Below are positions 6,666 through 14,344 of a DNA stretch of 16,856 nucleotides, in pieces. Position 1 is the first letter of the stretch. Each line of letters opens with the position of its first letter. The notes beneath the pieces were generated by a model that saw nothing but the letters and a program-made list of their open reading frames with translations, did not search any database and had not been told where the DNA came from. The translations under genes and the position numbers were made by a program. The DNA comes from Opitutales bacterium (GTDB lineage: Bacteria; Verrucomicrobiota; Verrucomicrobiia; Opitutales; Oceanipulchritudinaceae), in the NCBI GenBank assembly GCA_007123395.1, contig SKLD01000244.1, forward strand, positions 1 through 16,856, read 5' to 3'.

Positions 6666-8201
6666 TCAATTATCCATTTCGATGCGGAACCCGATGATAT
6701 CCATCGGGAGTCTCTCGGAATTGCCCTGATGCTGACCAAGAAAATAGATCATGTTGCCGCTCCGCACCCACGTGCCATGGTTGTAGGCTGCGGTTGAATG
6801 CCGGTCGAGGAAGACACTCTCCCACTCACTCCTTCCCGCAGGCGTGGCATAAATCCGAATCCGGCCTTCCTGGATTGTCCTCTTGAAGACTATATTGCCA
6901 AGAGAGAACAGACTACCGTCGGGAACTCCTGAAGTAGCGACATTGAACTCTTCTTCGTCCGGCCCCCGGTAATAATGGACGTTGGTGCCGGAAACGACCG
7001 TCGAGAAATGCACACTTCCATTGTCCGTAAGAAGGAATCCGGGAGAGACGGAAATTCGGTCCCCGACGCCGAGTTCGGTCGGTTCGCCGATCTTCAAATC
7101 TCTAAGGTCCATGAACGGTACCTCAAGCGACTGCCCGTCAATGTTCTCCCACCCGCTCTCGGCCGTTGGGTCGACGGTCGTCGCATAGTAGAGGCCGCTC
7201 TGCAAAGGCGCGGGCGAGCCTTGGTACCTGGCATGTAAGACGAGGTGAAATGCATCCTGTGCAAACCTCAGGCTACCGTAGGGGCCCCATCGGGGGTTGG
7301 CACCCTGCCCGTGGCTCAGTCGGAAGTTCGGTGTCCACTCTTCTCCGTCGTAACGGGTAATATGATAAGATCCGCTGGTGTGCCCGCCGATGCGCCACAT
7401 GGCGATCAACTCGCCCTCGTTGTTTACTCTGAAGGTCGGGTAGGTCACGCGTTCATAATTCTCGCCCTCGCGCAAGTAGTTCTGTTTATCGTTGAACAAA
7501 CTTATGTCCCAATTCTCGGCCGTCGCCGCACCGGGGACGGAAACGTTGTAGTTGAAGAAGTCATCCGGAAATTCGGATTCCGTGTACGCGTGCATGTCAT
7601 ACAACAAGTGAATCGTGCCGTCTATCGGGCTGATGCCGATGGAGATCCAGTTGTGTGCGTCGCCGATCATTGGATTCCCGCGAAAACCGATGTGCCGGTG
7701 GGGAAACTGTATCGTCGACCATTCGTCTTCATTGATGTGCCGCCGCGACAGCATCACGTGGCGGTTTTCCATGCCGCCATGGTACCATGCCACGAAAAGA
7801 TAGTCTCCGTGTATGCGAAACCCTCCGCCGCGTGCGTTGATGTTGCGCCCGAACTGCACCTCACCCGAAAAATACAGGGCGTCGTCTGTTACACGCTCGC
7901 GGCTCTCCACGGTGATATTCAGCCTGCGCTCCACACGCAGACTATCGTAATCGTGGAAGATCACCTTCGCCCAGTGACCATCGGTCGCCGTCGGATCTTC
8001 CGGAAAATACAGGTAGCGCTGCAAAGACTCGCTCCAGATGTAAGGCGCGGCCAGCGTGAAGACCTCGCCGATGAAGTCGCCGGTGTCCCGCCGGAAGAAA
8101 TTCCCCTCCACAGTGGGATAGCTGTTCCAGTTGATGGCACCGAGAACTGCGCTAAGGTTCAGGAAAATTACGGATTTTAACAGAACATTCCGGAGTTTCA
8201 T
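6666..8201 (-). CDS. Secreted BNR-4 beta-propeller protein, possible polysaccharide lyase (ulvan-lyase-like)
   Basis: A 511-residue exported protein with a signal peptide at 1-22 (MKLRNVLLKS, hydrophobic core, AVLGA). Residues about 23-83 form a short module (DTGDFIGE, APYIWSESLQRYLYFPED, HWAKV) also found at the C-terminus of the tandem proteins at 1-1952. The rest is a BNR-4 repeat domain (PF15892-type seven-bladed propeller): FVAWYHGGMENRHVMLSRR, GDAHNWISIGIS, HLLYDMHA, RVTYPTFRVN, MWRIGGHTSGSYHITRY and RWGPYGSLRF. Several biochemically known members are ulvan lyases (PL24/PL25). Candidate active-site residues, proposed by position, are His183, His204, Tyr254 and Arg270. The His-His spacing (21) and Tyr-Arg spacing (16) agree with what I remember for PL24, but this needs an alignment. 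It is the first gene of the minus-strand group, 39 nt before the importer. It could instead be a non-catalytic glycan-binding propeller. Confidence 0.85.
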   Translation of the reverse strand: MKLRNVLLKSVIFLNLSAVLGAINWNSYPTVEGNFFRRDTGDFIGEVFTLAAPYIWSESLQRYLYFPEDPTATDGHWAKVIFHDYDSLRVERRLNITVESRERVTDDALYFSGEVQFGRNINARGGGFRIHGDYLFVAWYHGGMENRHVMLSRRHINEDEWSTIQFPHRHIGFRGNPMIGDAHNWISIGISPIDGTIHLLYDMHAYTESEFPDDFFNYNVSVPGAATAENWDISLFNDKQNYLREGENYERVTYPTFRVNNEGELIAMWRIGGHTSGSYHITRYDGEEWTPNFRLSHGQGANPRWGPYGSLRFAQDAFHLVLHARYQGSPAPLQSGLYYATTVDPTAESGWENIDGQSLEVPFMDLRDLKIGEPTELGVGDRISVSPGFLLTDNGSVHFSTVVSGTNVHYYRGPDEEEFNVATSGVPDGSLFSLGNIVFKRTIQEGRIRIYATPAGRSEWESVFLDRHSTAAYNHGTWVRSGNMIYFLGQHQGNSERLPMDIIGFRIEMDN

Positions 8202-8426
8202 TGGTATCGAATTGGTTGTTATGGTCTTTCAGGGGTTAACTCGTGAAAAGTCTCAGCGCATCCGTGCATTCCGCAAGTTCATGCTCCTGAAATCCGGAGC
8301 CGAACGCCAACGAAGGGATAAACACGAATGCAGACTAAAGAACGACTGCGCTGACAATCGGACGATAGTCAACTGAACAAGTGAATCCTTCCGCAGACAC
8401 ATGAGACTGGGAAGATTCCGGTTTTC

Positions 8427-8534
8427 CTAATAGTAGGAATCGAGGCGGGTGAAGATACGGTCGCCCGCGACAGGGATCCAGATGCTCGGGGGCTCGGCGG
8501 AGCCGGGGCGCTGGTAGAAAAACATGCGCACGGC
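8427..8534 (-). pseudogene. Possible 3' remnant of an unidentified gene
   Basis: Read on the minus strand from just after an in-frame TAG, this stretch gives 35 residues before another TAG: it begins AVRMFFYQRPGSAEPP and ends AGDRIFTRLDSYY. The composition is aromatic and balanced, unlike the Arg/Pro-rich text of random GC-rich frames, so it may be the tail of a decayed gene. No family was recognised and chance cannot be excluded. Confidence 0.25.
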
Positions 8535-8706
8535 CTATTCGTTTAACTCGCTCCATTCGCAGTTCCCACCGCCCGAGCACACGCTTTTTTCAACTACGAA
8601 TCAGCCGAATCAAACGAATCTTTTGCTCGGCATCGTACGCCGACTAAAAACACCCTGAGGCATGTTTCGCGAGCCGCATGAAAGACAAGAGCCTTTTACC
8701 ATGGAG

Positions 8707-8938
8707 CTATTCGTGCGGGGAACGAACCAGCTCAAAGGTGCGCAAGCAGCGGTCAATCCGCTCCTTGCGCGTCTGCCACTCCCGTTCATGCATTTAACGA
8801 GAAATAGGGCCAAATCGCGGTCAGTCAATGCCCTGCATCAGAGGTAACGGGTGCGGGCTCTTTGAGCCATTGCGGATCACTGGTCTCAAACCAGTTGCGT
8901 GCCGCCAAGCGGCCGCCCCATCCTACAAATACAAAAGC
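8707..8938 (-). pseudogene. Possible gene remnants, frameshifted, minus strand
   Basis: Two adjacent protein-like pieces on the minus strand. The upstream piece (8938-8825) contains AARNWFETSDPQWLKEPAP and ends with a stop. The next reads TDRDLALFLVKCM in one frame and, one frame over from the same Met, HEREWQTRKERIDRCLRTF to a stop at 8707. This pattern fits a gene broken by frameshifts and stops. Against it, the first piece lies exactly over a run of perfect hairpins, so the DNA may be a structured repeat that happens to translate well. Confidence 0.28.
8856..8913. repeat. Three consecutive short hairpins, REP-like
   Basis: Three perfect inverted repeats follow each other: GGCTC-TTT-GAGCC (8856-8868), ACTGGT-CTCAA-ACCAGT (8879-8895) and GCCGC-CAA-GCGGC (8901-8913). 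Their close, regular spacing in noncoding DNA resembles a repetitive extragenic palindrome unit. It is not followed by a T run in either direction, so it is not a standard terminator. Confidence 0.5.
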
Positions 8939-9066
8939 TTAGACGCCAATCCGCTGGACTCGGACGGACTGACGAACAACCCTCGCAAAAACAGAGTAGT
9001 ATCGTTTCCAAACAAGAAGCACCTTTGATCCAGCGTATGCGGATCGCTGAAACCTAAAAAGCGACG

Positions 9067-10428
9067 ATGAACCGACCGAACATTCTCTTTCTCATGAGCG
9101 ACGAGCACCGCGCCGACGTCACTGGCTATGCGGGAGACTCCGTTGTTCGCACGCCCAACCTCGACTGGCTCGCCGAGAGCGGCGTGGTCTTCCGCAACGC
9201 CTATACCCCCTCCCCGATTTGTGTGCCCGGTCGTCAGTGTTTGACCTCGGGGCAGTTGCCGAAGACGTGCCAATGCGAGGGCTGGGTGGATCTGCAACCG
9301 GGCTACCCAACCTTTCCCCGGCAGTTTTCCCGCTACGCCTACAACGCCGTCTGCAGCGGCAAACTCCACCACCTGACCCAGGACCAAATGCAAGGTTGGA
9401 CAGCGCGCATCGCCCCCGATGGCGCGTGCGGTGATGGCTACATCGAAAACCGCGTTCCCGGAGAATTCGAACGCTACACACCCGCACCCGGCACGGGCAA
9501 ATGGCCCACCCAACGGGAAATCGAGGAAGCGAGGGCTGCCGAAGGGCCTAACCAGCGGTTCGACGCGCACGCCGTAAGCGCTACCTTCAACTTCTTCGAC
9601 CGCTACTTCGAAGACCGCGAATACCGCCGCCCGCAATCCCACCGCCCCCTGCTCTTCAAGCTCAGCCTGATCCAGCCGCACTACCCCTACTTCACCGATC
9701 AAGCGCGCTTCGACCACTATCTTCCGCGCGTACCCATCTACAGCGAACCGCCTTGCGACCATCCCGTCCTCTCCCTCAGCCAGCAGTTCGACACCGTTGA
9801 TGTGTCCGACGATGCCATCCGCCGGGCCACCGCCGCCTATTACGGCATGATCGACCAAGTGGACACCTACTACGGCCAAGTCATGGACAAGCTAAAGGCC
9901 CTCGGGCAAGACCTCGACGACTGGATCATCGTTTACACCTCCGACCACGGGGAGATGCTGGGACAGCACGGCATCTGGGAGAAGGGCCGTTTCTATGAGG
10001 GAAGCGTCCGCGTACCCCTCATCATCCGCTGGCCGAAAGGATTCGAAGGGGGACGCGTTGTCGATGAAAACGTCAATCTCTGCGACCTTTTCGCGACCCT
10101 CTGCGATCTGGCCGGCCTTGAAATCCCCGGCAATCTCGACAGCCGCAGCCTCGCTCCCCTCCTCCGGGGTGAATCCGTGAACTGGCGCAACGAGACGATC
10201 TCGCAATACCGGTCCTTCGTCATGATCAAACAGGATCACCTCAAATACCAATACTACGGCGAAGACATCCCGGAAGTGCTCTTCGATCTGCGGGCCGATC
10301 CCGGTGAAACGAAAAACTTCGCCGGGGACGCTGCTTACGCGCAATACATGGGCGCATTCCACCAACGGCTTGCCGAGCTGGGGCACGGACCCAACGCCGA
10401 CCCGCACTACATAAACGCAGGGTATTAA
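9067..10428 (+). CDS. Cys-type sulfatase (S1 family), cytoplasmic
   Basis: Removes sulfate esters, presumably from a sugar. The 453-residue protein has the S1/alkaline-phosphatase-like fold signatures. The N-terminal metal strand is NILFLMSDEHRAD. The formylglycine motif is C52-V-P-G-R56 followed by QCLTSG; it fits C-x-P-x-R, with Gly where Ser or Ala is more usual. GKLHH (K99, H101), the substrate-pocket PHYPY (H205), SDHGEMLGQHG (D293, H294) and K306 follow. The C-terminal part (EVLFDLRADPGETKNFAG) matches the usual sulfatase ending. Maturation of C52 needs a formylglycine-generating enzyme, which is not in the window. Translation must start at or after 9067, because an in-frame TAA lies at 9055-9057. 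There is therefore no signal peptide, and the enzyme should act in the cytosol on imported sugars. No Shine-Dalgarno is visible. The sulfated substrate cannot be read from the sequence. Confidence 0.95.
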   Translation: MNRPNILFLMSDEHRADVTGYAGDSVVRTPNLDWLAESGVVFRNAYTPSPICVPGRQCLTSGQLPKTCQCEGWVDLQPGYPTFPRQFSRYAYNAVCSGKLHHLTQDQMQGWTARIAPDGACGDGYIENRVPGEFERYTPAPGTGKWPTQREIEEARAAEGPNQRFDAHAVSATFNFFDRYFEDREYRRPQSHRPLLFKLSLIQPHYPYFTDQARFDHYLPRVPIYSEPPCDHPVLSLSQQFDTVDVSDDAIRRATAAYYGMIDQVDTYYGQVMDKLKALGQDLDDWIIVYTSDHGEMLGQHGIWEKGRFYEGSVRVPLIIRWPKGFEGGRVVDENVNLCDLFATLCDLAGLEIPGNLDSRSLAPLLRGESVNWRNETISQYRSFVMIKQDHLKYQYYGEDIPEVLFDLRADPGETKNFAGDAAYAQYMGAFHQRLAELGHGPNADPHYINAGY

Positions 10429-10597
10429 ATTAGCCTTGAGGCAGACGCGGGCTGAGGTTCCATGCGCTCGCCAAGATGCGCGAACATGTCGGCGATCTTG
10501 TTCGCCGAAGCGGCATGGAGGGCACGCGCCATGGCGATCTCGGGACCGTGGAAACCCGTGGGCTTTGCTCGTGTTTTCCGCACAAATGACTTCGCAC
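10425..10597 (-). pseudogene. Protein-like minus-strand fragment of unknown origin
   Basis: The minus-strand frame ending at the TAA at 10425-10427, which overlaps the sulfatase stop, reads TGFHGPEIAMARALHAASAN then KIADMFAHLGERMEPQP. It looks like real amphipathic protein for about 45-57 residues. Further upstream the frame turns into Arg/Pro-rich text over the hairpin cluster, and a neighbouring frame contains NFTGYAGRPAIVGCEVICAE, also protein-like. A frameshifted gene remnant is possible. No family was recognised. Confidence 0.22.
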
Positions 10598-11156
10598 CCC
10601 ACAATCGCCGGCCGCCCCGCATAACCCGTAAAGTTACAGCGGAGAGGGGACATTGCCTGCGGCCTTCTCCGCTTCGCATCCGTCCTGTCCCCGGCCTTCT
10701 GCGGAGAGGGCATGCGGTTTGGTGGTGCAAATTCTCCACTCGCCCGGGCCAACCCGTTGCGGGATAGGGTCGACGGAGGCGTGGCTCCGTCGCTACGGGG
10801 TAGCGCCTTCCCTCGTTCCGGGGGCGTTGTCGGCAGTTGTCGGCCGGAGTAGGTGCGAGACCTTGTGTCCGCACCACCCTGCCGCAGGGAGCGTCCCCTC
10901 TAACCTCAATGGCGCTCGGTTAAGCCGCATTTCGATAGGCTCCACGGCTCCGGAAGCGAGCCAAGTCACTTCGGTTCATATACCATCCGACTCCGTGGGC
11001 ATGCACTGGTTTCGCTGACAATGGCTTTTCGGTGCAACCGTGTTGTGAACCAATAACCGGGAAGATCCAATAGACCAATGGCCGGTCCGCAATGCAACGG
11101 TTGTAAATCCGTTTGGTTGTTTACGGCAGTGATCGGTCAATGATCCACCACCGAAT
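10429..11156. other. Gap between sulfatase and GH30 gene; hairpin-rich, no intact gene
   Basis: This 728-bp stretch has no frame with a recognisable family. The left third may hold a minus-strand gene remnant. The middle (10771-10889) contains several perfect inverted repeats. The right part (10890-11156) must contain the start signals of the GH30 gene, but neither a promoter nor a Shine-Dalgarno could be picked out. The gap suggests the GH30 and esterase genes are transcribed separately from the sulfatase. Confidence 0.6.
10771..10889. repeat. Cluster of intergenic hairpins, REP-like
   Basis: Four inverted repeats lie in about 120 bp. CGACGGAG-GCGTGG-CTCCGTCG is at 10771-10792. CGCTAC-GGG-GTAGCG follows at 10791-10805, sharing two bases with the first. 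A 9-bp stem with one bulged A (GGTGCG-A-GAC ... GTCCGCACC) spans 10852-10875. CCCTG-CCG-CAGGG is at 10877-10889. A direct repeat TTGTCGGC also occurs twice near 10828-10844. No T run follows, so repeated extragenic palindromes fit better than terminators. Confidence 0.6.
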
Positions 11157-14100
11157 ATGCGACGAAAACTGCAATTGAAGTTTATCTCCGCGATACCACT
11201 GATCCTTGCCGGTCTTGCTCTTCCCTTGCAGCCTGCCATGGGAACCGGTGACCCCGGCCCGCCTGACGGCACCCTTGAGGTTCAGTCAACCGGCCTCTCC
11301 ATTACGATCAACCCGGAGATCCGGCATCAGGAGATGACGGGCTTCGGCGCGGCGCTGTCATGGTATTTAAGCAGTGTCTATCGCAACAACGCGGCGCGGG
11401 ACGCGGCCATCGAGAAGGCGATGTTCGAGGACCTCGGGCTCGATATCCTGCGGCTCAAGAATTGGTATTACCCGGACGACGCGGACGGCGAGTCGGCCAT
11501 GCGGTCCCACAACATCAACAACCGGCTCTTCCATGCCGCCAAAGCGGCCAACCCGGATATCCAGGTGCTTTACAGTTCATGGAGCCCGCCCGACGCCCTC
11601 AAGAGCAATGGCGAACGGCGCAATGGCGGCACCCTGAAGAGGGATGCCGACGGTAACTTCATGTATGCGGCGTTCGCGGACTATTGGGTGGAGGTGCTCG
11701 ACAACCTCGGTTGGACCCCGGACTACCTGAGTTTCCAAAACGAGCCCGGATGGGTCGCCACGTGGGAAACCTGCGTCTTTGAGCCGACCGAGACATCGAC
11801 CCGCGCGGGCTACGCGGAAGCCGCCGATGCGATCTGGGAGGCCATCAAGGATCGGCCCGATGTGCCGAAAATGATCGGCTCGGAAGCGGAAAACATGCCC
11901 GCCTTTTTCCGCTTGAACCAGCCCCTCCTGAGCCGGCCCTACATCGCCGTCCACGCCTACCACGTGTATGACATCGGGAATCCAAACCAGATTGATTCCT
12001 CGACCACGATCAACCGCTTGCGCCGCATCCGCGATGAGTTTGGCGACCGCCCGAACTGGCAGACGGAATTTTCGCGCGAGTTCAACTGGATCGATGCCGC
12101 GCGGGTGATCCACAACACCCTCGTGGAGGCAAACGCCGCCGCCTACGTTTATTGGAAGATGTTCTGGGGCAGAGACACGCCCGAGTCGATGATCGAGCAT
12201 GTCGACAACACAAGCTTTCAGATCAACCCGCCCTACTACTCGATCAAGCACTACTCCCGCCACATCCACAAGGGCTATGAGCGCATCGAAGTCAGCGGCA
12301 GCGACTCGAATGTACGCGTTTCCGGGTTCCTCTCTCCCGACCGCAACCGCATCACCCTCGTGGCCATCAACCGCGCGACGTCCCAGCGGTCGGTTTCCCT
12401 CGTCAACAACCATTTCGAGGTCGGCGCGATCAAGGGCTATCAATCCGTGCTGGACGATTTTTTCCAAACCATGGAAGGCCTGGATGCGGAAAGCCCGATC
12501 CCCCTGCCCGCCTCCTCCCTCACCACCCTCGTCCTCACCCGCGCGGGGGCGCTGGACCCCCTCAAGGTAACGCCTGATGCCAACGGCGGCACCCCACCGG
12601 TGCCCTCCGAACTGGAAGTCATCTTCGGCGCGCCCTACGGCCCCCTCCCCGCGACCGAACGTCCCGGATTCACCTTCGTGGGCTGGTTCACCGAACCATC
12701 CGGAGGCGACCTCGTGACGGAGGACACCGTGGTGGCGATTGCGTCGGACCACACCCTTTACGCCCGATGGAACCGTCCACCGGTGGTCGATGCGGGAGCG
12801 GATCAGGCCCTCGCGCTCACCGAAACGGCTCCGTGGACGCCCGCCGCGCTCCATCCGGCGGCATGGTATGACGCCGGCGATGTGGACAGCCTCACGCTGG
12901 TTGACGGCGCCGTGGCTGCGTGGAACGACAAGAGCGGAAACGAAAATCACGCGTTGCAAGACACCGCTCAGCATCGGCCGACATTCGGCACGGCAAGCAT
13001 TGGCGGTCAAGACGTGGTGTCCTTCCGCTTGGCGGAGCAACAGTTTCTGGGCGCGGTGAACCATCCCAGCTTGAATCTGGATGCGACCGGCGGCGTGAAC
13101 ATCTTTTCCGTGCTGACGTTCGGTGATTTCGTCAATCACGGCAGCGGACTCAATTCGGCGCTATCCAAAGGCGGACTGACAGACGCCGCCGAAAGTTATG
13201 GCATTCGTGTCGGTGCCAGTTCCCTGCGCTTCAAGGCGGGATCGGATGCTCCGGTCGCCACCACCGTGCAGGACGGCACCACCCTCCTCTTCAGCGGTGT
13301 CAGAAGAGACTCCGAGATCCGCGCGGAATACTACATCGACGGATCCCTCAGAAACAGCCGCACAAATCCCCATCCCATGTTGAGCGACAATACGGATCCG
13401 CTGCTCATCGGCACGGACCCCGGATCGAATCGACATGCCAATGTGGATTTCGGCGAAATCCTCATCCTCGGCGGGGAACTCTCCACGGCGGAACGCCAGC
13501 GCATCGAAGGCTACCTCGCCCACAAATGGGACCTCGCCGCGGGGTTGCCTGCCGGACATCCCCACAAAGACGCCGCTCCCGTCAGCCGGACCGTAACCAC
13601 GCTTCTCCAAGGCTCCGCAAGCGATCCCGACAGTGATCCGCTGACCACGGAATGGACGCTCACGGAGGGTCCGGCAGCGGTCGTCTTCGCGGACCCCTTC
13701 GATCCGCAGACCACCGTCACTTTCACCGCGCCCGGCATCTATACCCTTCGCCTCACCGCCAGCGACGAACACGATTCGGCCTTCGATGAATGTGTCATCA
13801 TAGTGGCGCAAAGCATCTACGAAGCGTGGGCCGGTGGCCATGGCCTGACCGGTGACGATGCCGACCCCTACTTTGACCCAATGGGCGAAGGGCTCGCCAA
13901 CCTTCTGAGATTCGCCTTCGACGTCGGTCCGCTTGCGGGCAGGCCCGGCCCTATCGTTTTCATACCCGGAGGCACTGTGGAAAGTCCGGGGCTCCCGTTG
14001 ATCCTGCCTTTCGCAAGCGCCCAAGGCAGCCCGCCCTTCCAAGCGGTTTTCGGGCGACGTCTGGACGCGCTCGCCGCCGGCCTCACCTACACCGTTGAGT

Positions 14101-14276
14101 TTAGCGCCGACCTTCTGGTCTGGACGGCAAATGGCGGCGAACCCGCCGTGCTGAGCGGCCCGGAACCCAACCATAGCGTCGAGGCAGTCGGCGTGGCCTT
14201 CCCGGCAAGCGTCCCGGCCACCGCCAATGGAAGCCAGCCTCCGCAATTCTTCCGCGTCGTTGTCTTCTTGGAATGA
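11157..14276 (+). CDS. Secreted multidomain GH30 glycoside hydrolase
   Basis: A 1039-residue exported enzyme. Signal peptide at 1-29 (MRRKLQLKFISAIPLILAGL ... AMG). Residues about 45-365 are a GH30 (clan GH-A) barrel: MTGFGAALSWYL, LRLKNWYYP, YSSWSPPDALKS, LSFQNEPGW with acid/base Glu196, and WQTEFSREFNW with nucleophile Glu304. The family side beta-sandwich follows to about 462. Accessory parts come next: a Listeria-Bacteroides/InlB-type repeat (about 468-538, ending HTLYARW); the first strand of a PKD-like domain (PPVVDAGADQ, 541-550); an inserted LamG-like domain (about 557-805, PAAWYDAGDV to GYLAHKWDLAAGLPAGHPHK); and the rest of the PKD-like domain (ASDPDSDPLTTEW to ASDEHDSAFDECVIIV). 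The C-terminal region (about 887-1039) starts with a degenerate calcium-loop-like segment (DPYFDPMGEGLANLLRFAF). Known GH30 activities include xylanase, glucosidase, fucosidase and beta-1,6-galactanase; the subfamily was not assigned. No Shine-Dalgarno is seen. Confidence 0.92.
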   Translation: MRRKLQLKFISAIPLILAGLALPLQPAMGTGDPGPPDGTLEVQSTGLSITINPEIRHQEMTGFGAALSWYLSSVYRNNAARDAAIEKAMFEDLGLDILRLKNWYYPDDADGESAMRSHNINNRLFHAAKAANPDIQVLYSSWSPPDALKSNGERRNGGTLKRDADGNFMYAAFADYWVEVLDNLGWTPDYLSFQNEPGWVATWETCVFEPTETSTRAGYAEAADAIWEAIKDRPDVPKMIGSEAENMPAFFRLNQPLLSRPYIAVHAYHVYDIGNPNQIDSSTTINRLRRIRDEFGDRPNWQTEFSREFNWIDAARVIHNTLVEANAAAYVYWKMFWGRDTPESMIEHVDNTSFQINPPYYSIKHYSRHIHKGYERIEVSGSDSNVRVSGFLSPDRNRITLVAINRATSQRSVSLVNNHFEVGAIKGYQSVLDDFFQTMEGLDAESPIPLPASSLTTLVLTRAGALDPLKVTPDANGGTPPVPSELEVIFGAPYGPLPATERPGFTFVGWFTEPSGGDLVTEDTVVAIASDHTLYARWNRPPVVDAGADQALALTETAPWTPAALHPAAWYDAGDVDSLTLVDGAVAAWNDKSGNENHALQDTAQHRPTFGTASIGGQDVVSFRLAEQQFLGAVNHPSLNLDATGGVNIFSVLTFGDFVNHGSGLNSALSKGGLTDAAESYGIRVGASSLRFKAGSDAPVATTVQDGTTLLFSGVRRDSEIRAEYYIDGSLRNSRTNPHPMLSDNTDPLLIGTDPGSNRHANVDFGEILILGGELSTAERQRIEGYLAHKWDLAAGLPAGHPHKDAAPVSRTVTTLLQGSASDPDSDPLTTEWTLTEGPAAVVFADPFDPQTTVTFTAPGIYTLRLTASDEHDSAFDECVIIVAQSIYEAWAGGHGLTGDDADPYFDPMGEGLANLLRFAFDVGPLAGRPGPIVFIPGGTVESPGLPLILPFASAQGSPPFQAVFGRRLDALAAGLTYTVEFSADLLVWTANGGEPAVLSGPEPNHSVEAVGVAFPASVPATANGSQPPQFFRVVVFLE

Positions 14277-14344
14277 AATATCCTGCCTCTTCTCAAAGCC
14301 TTCAATATGCCGATCAACCCTCGCCCTTTCAGCCTATAAGACCT

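Larger units (their letters stand above)
8202..9066. other. Gap between divergent genes; no intact gene
   Basis: This 865-bp stretch separates the minus-strand gene group from the plus-strand sulfatase and must hold the start signals for both. Short frames on both strands lack family features. On the minus strand three short, protein-like fragments that end in stops are visible (8427-8534, 8707-8793, 8825-8938), and three perfect short hairpins lie at 8856-8913. No clear promoter could be assigned. The stretch just before the sulfatase (8940-9066) shows nothing recognisable. Confidence 0.6.

Noticed and set aside
7245..8180. 311-codon plus-strand open frame
   Set aside because: Antisense to the BNR-4 gene, with no recognisable domain.
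8923..10752. Minus-strand open frames of 318 and 286 codons over the sulfatase
   Set aside because: They are the complement of the sulfatase gene. Ala/Gly/Val/Arg-rich composition and no family motif.
11577..14246. Two long minus-strand open frames (520 and 361 codons)
   Set aside because: Both are antisense to the GH30 gene, which has a complete catalytic motif set and signal peptide. The translations have shadow-type composition.
14273..14344. Upstream ATG start for the esterase, overlapping the GH30 stop
   Set aside because: It would put over 40 residues before the hydrophobic core of the signal peptide. The Met at 14345 gives a more normal signal peptide, although translational coupling at 14273 is not excluded.
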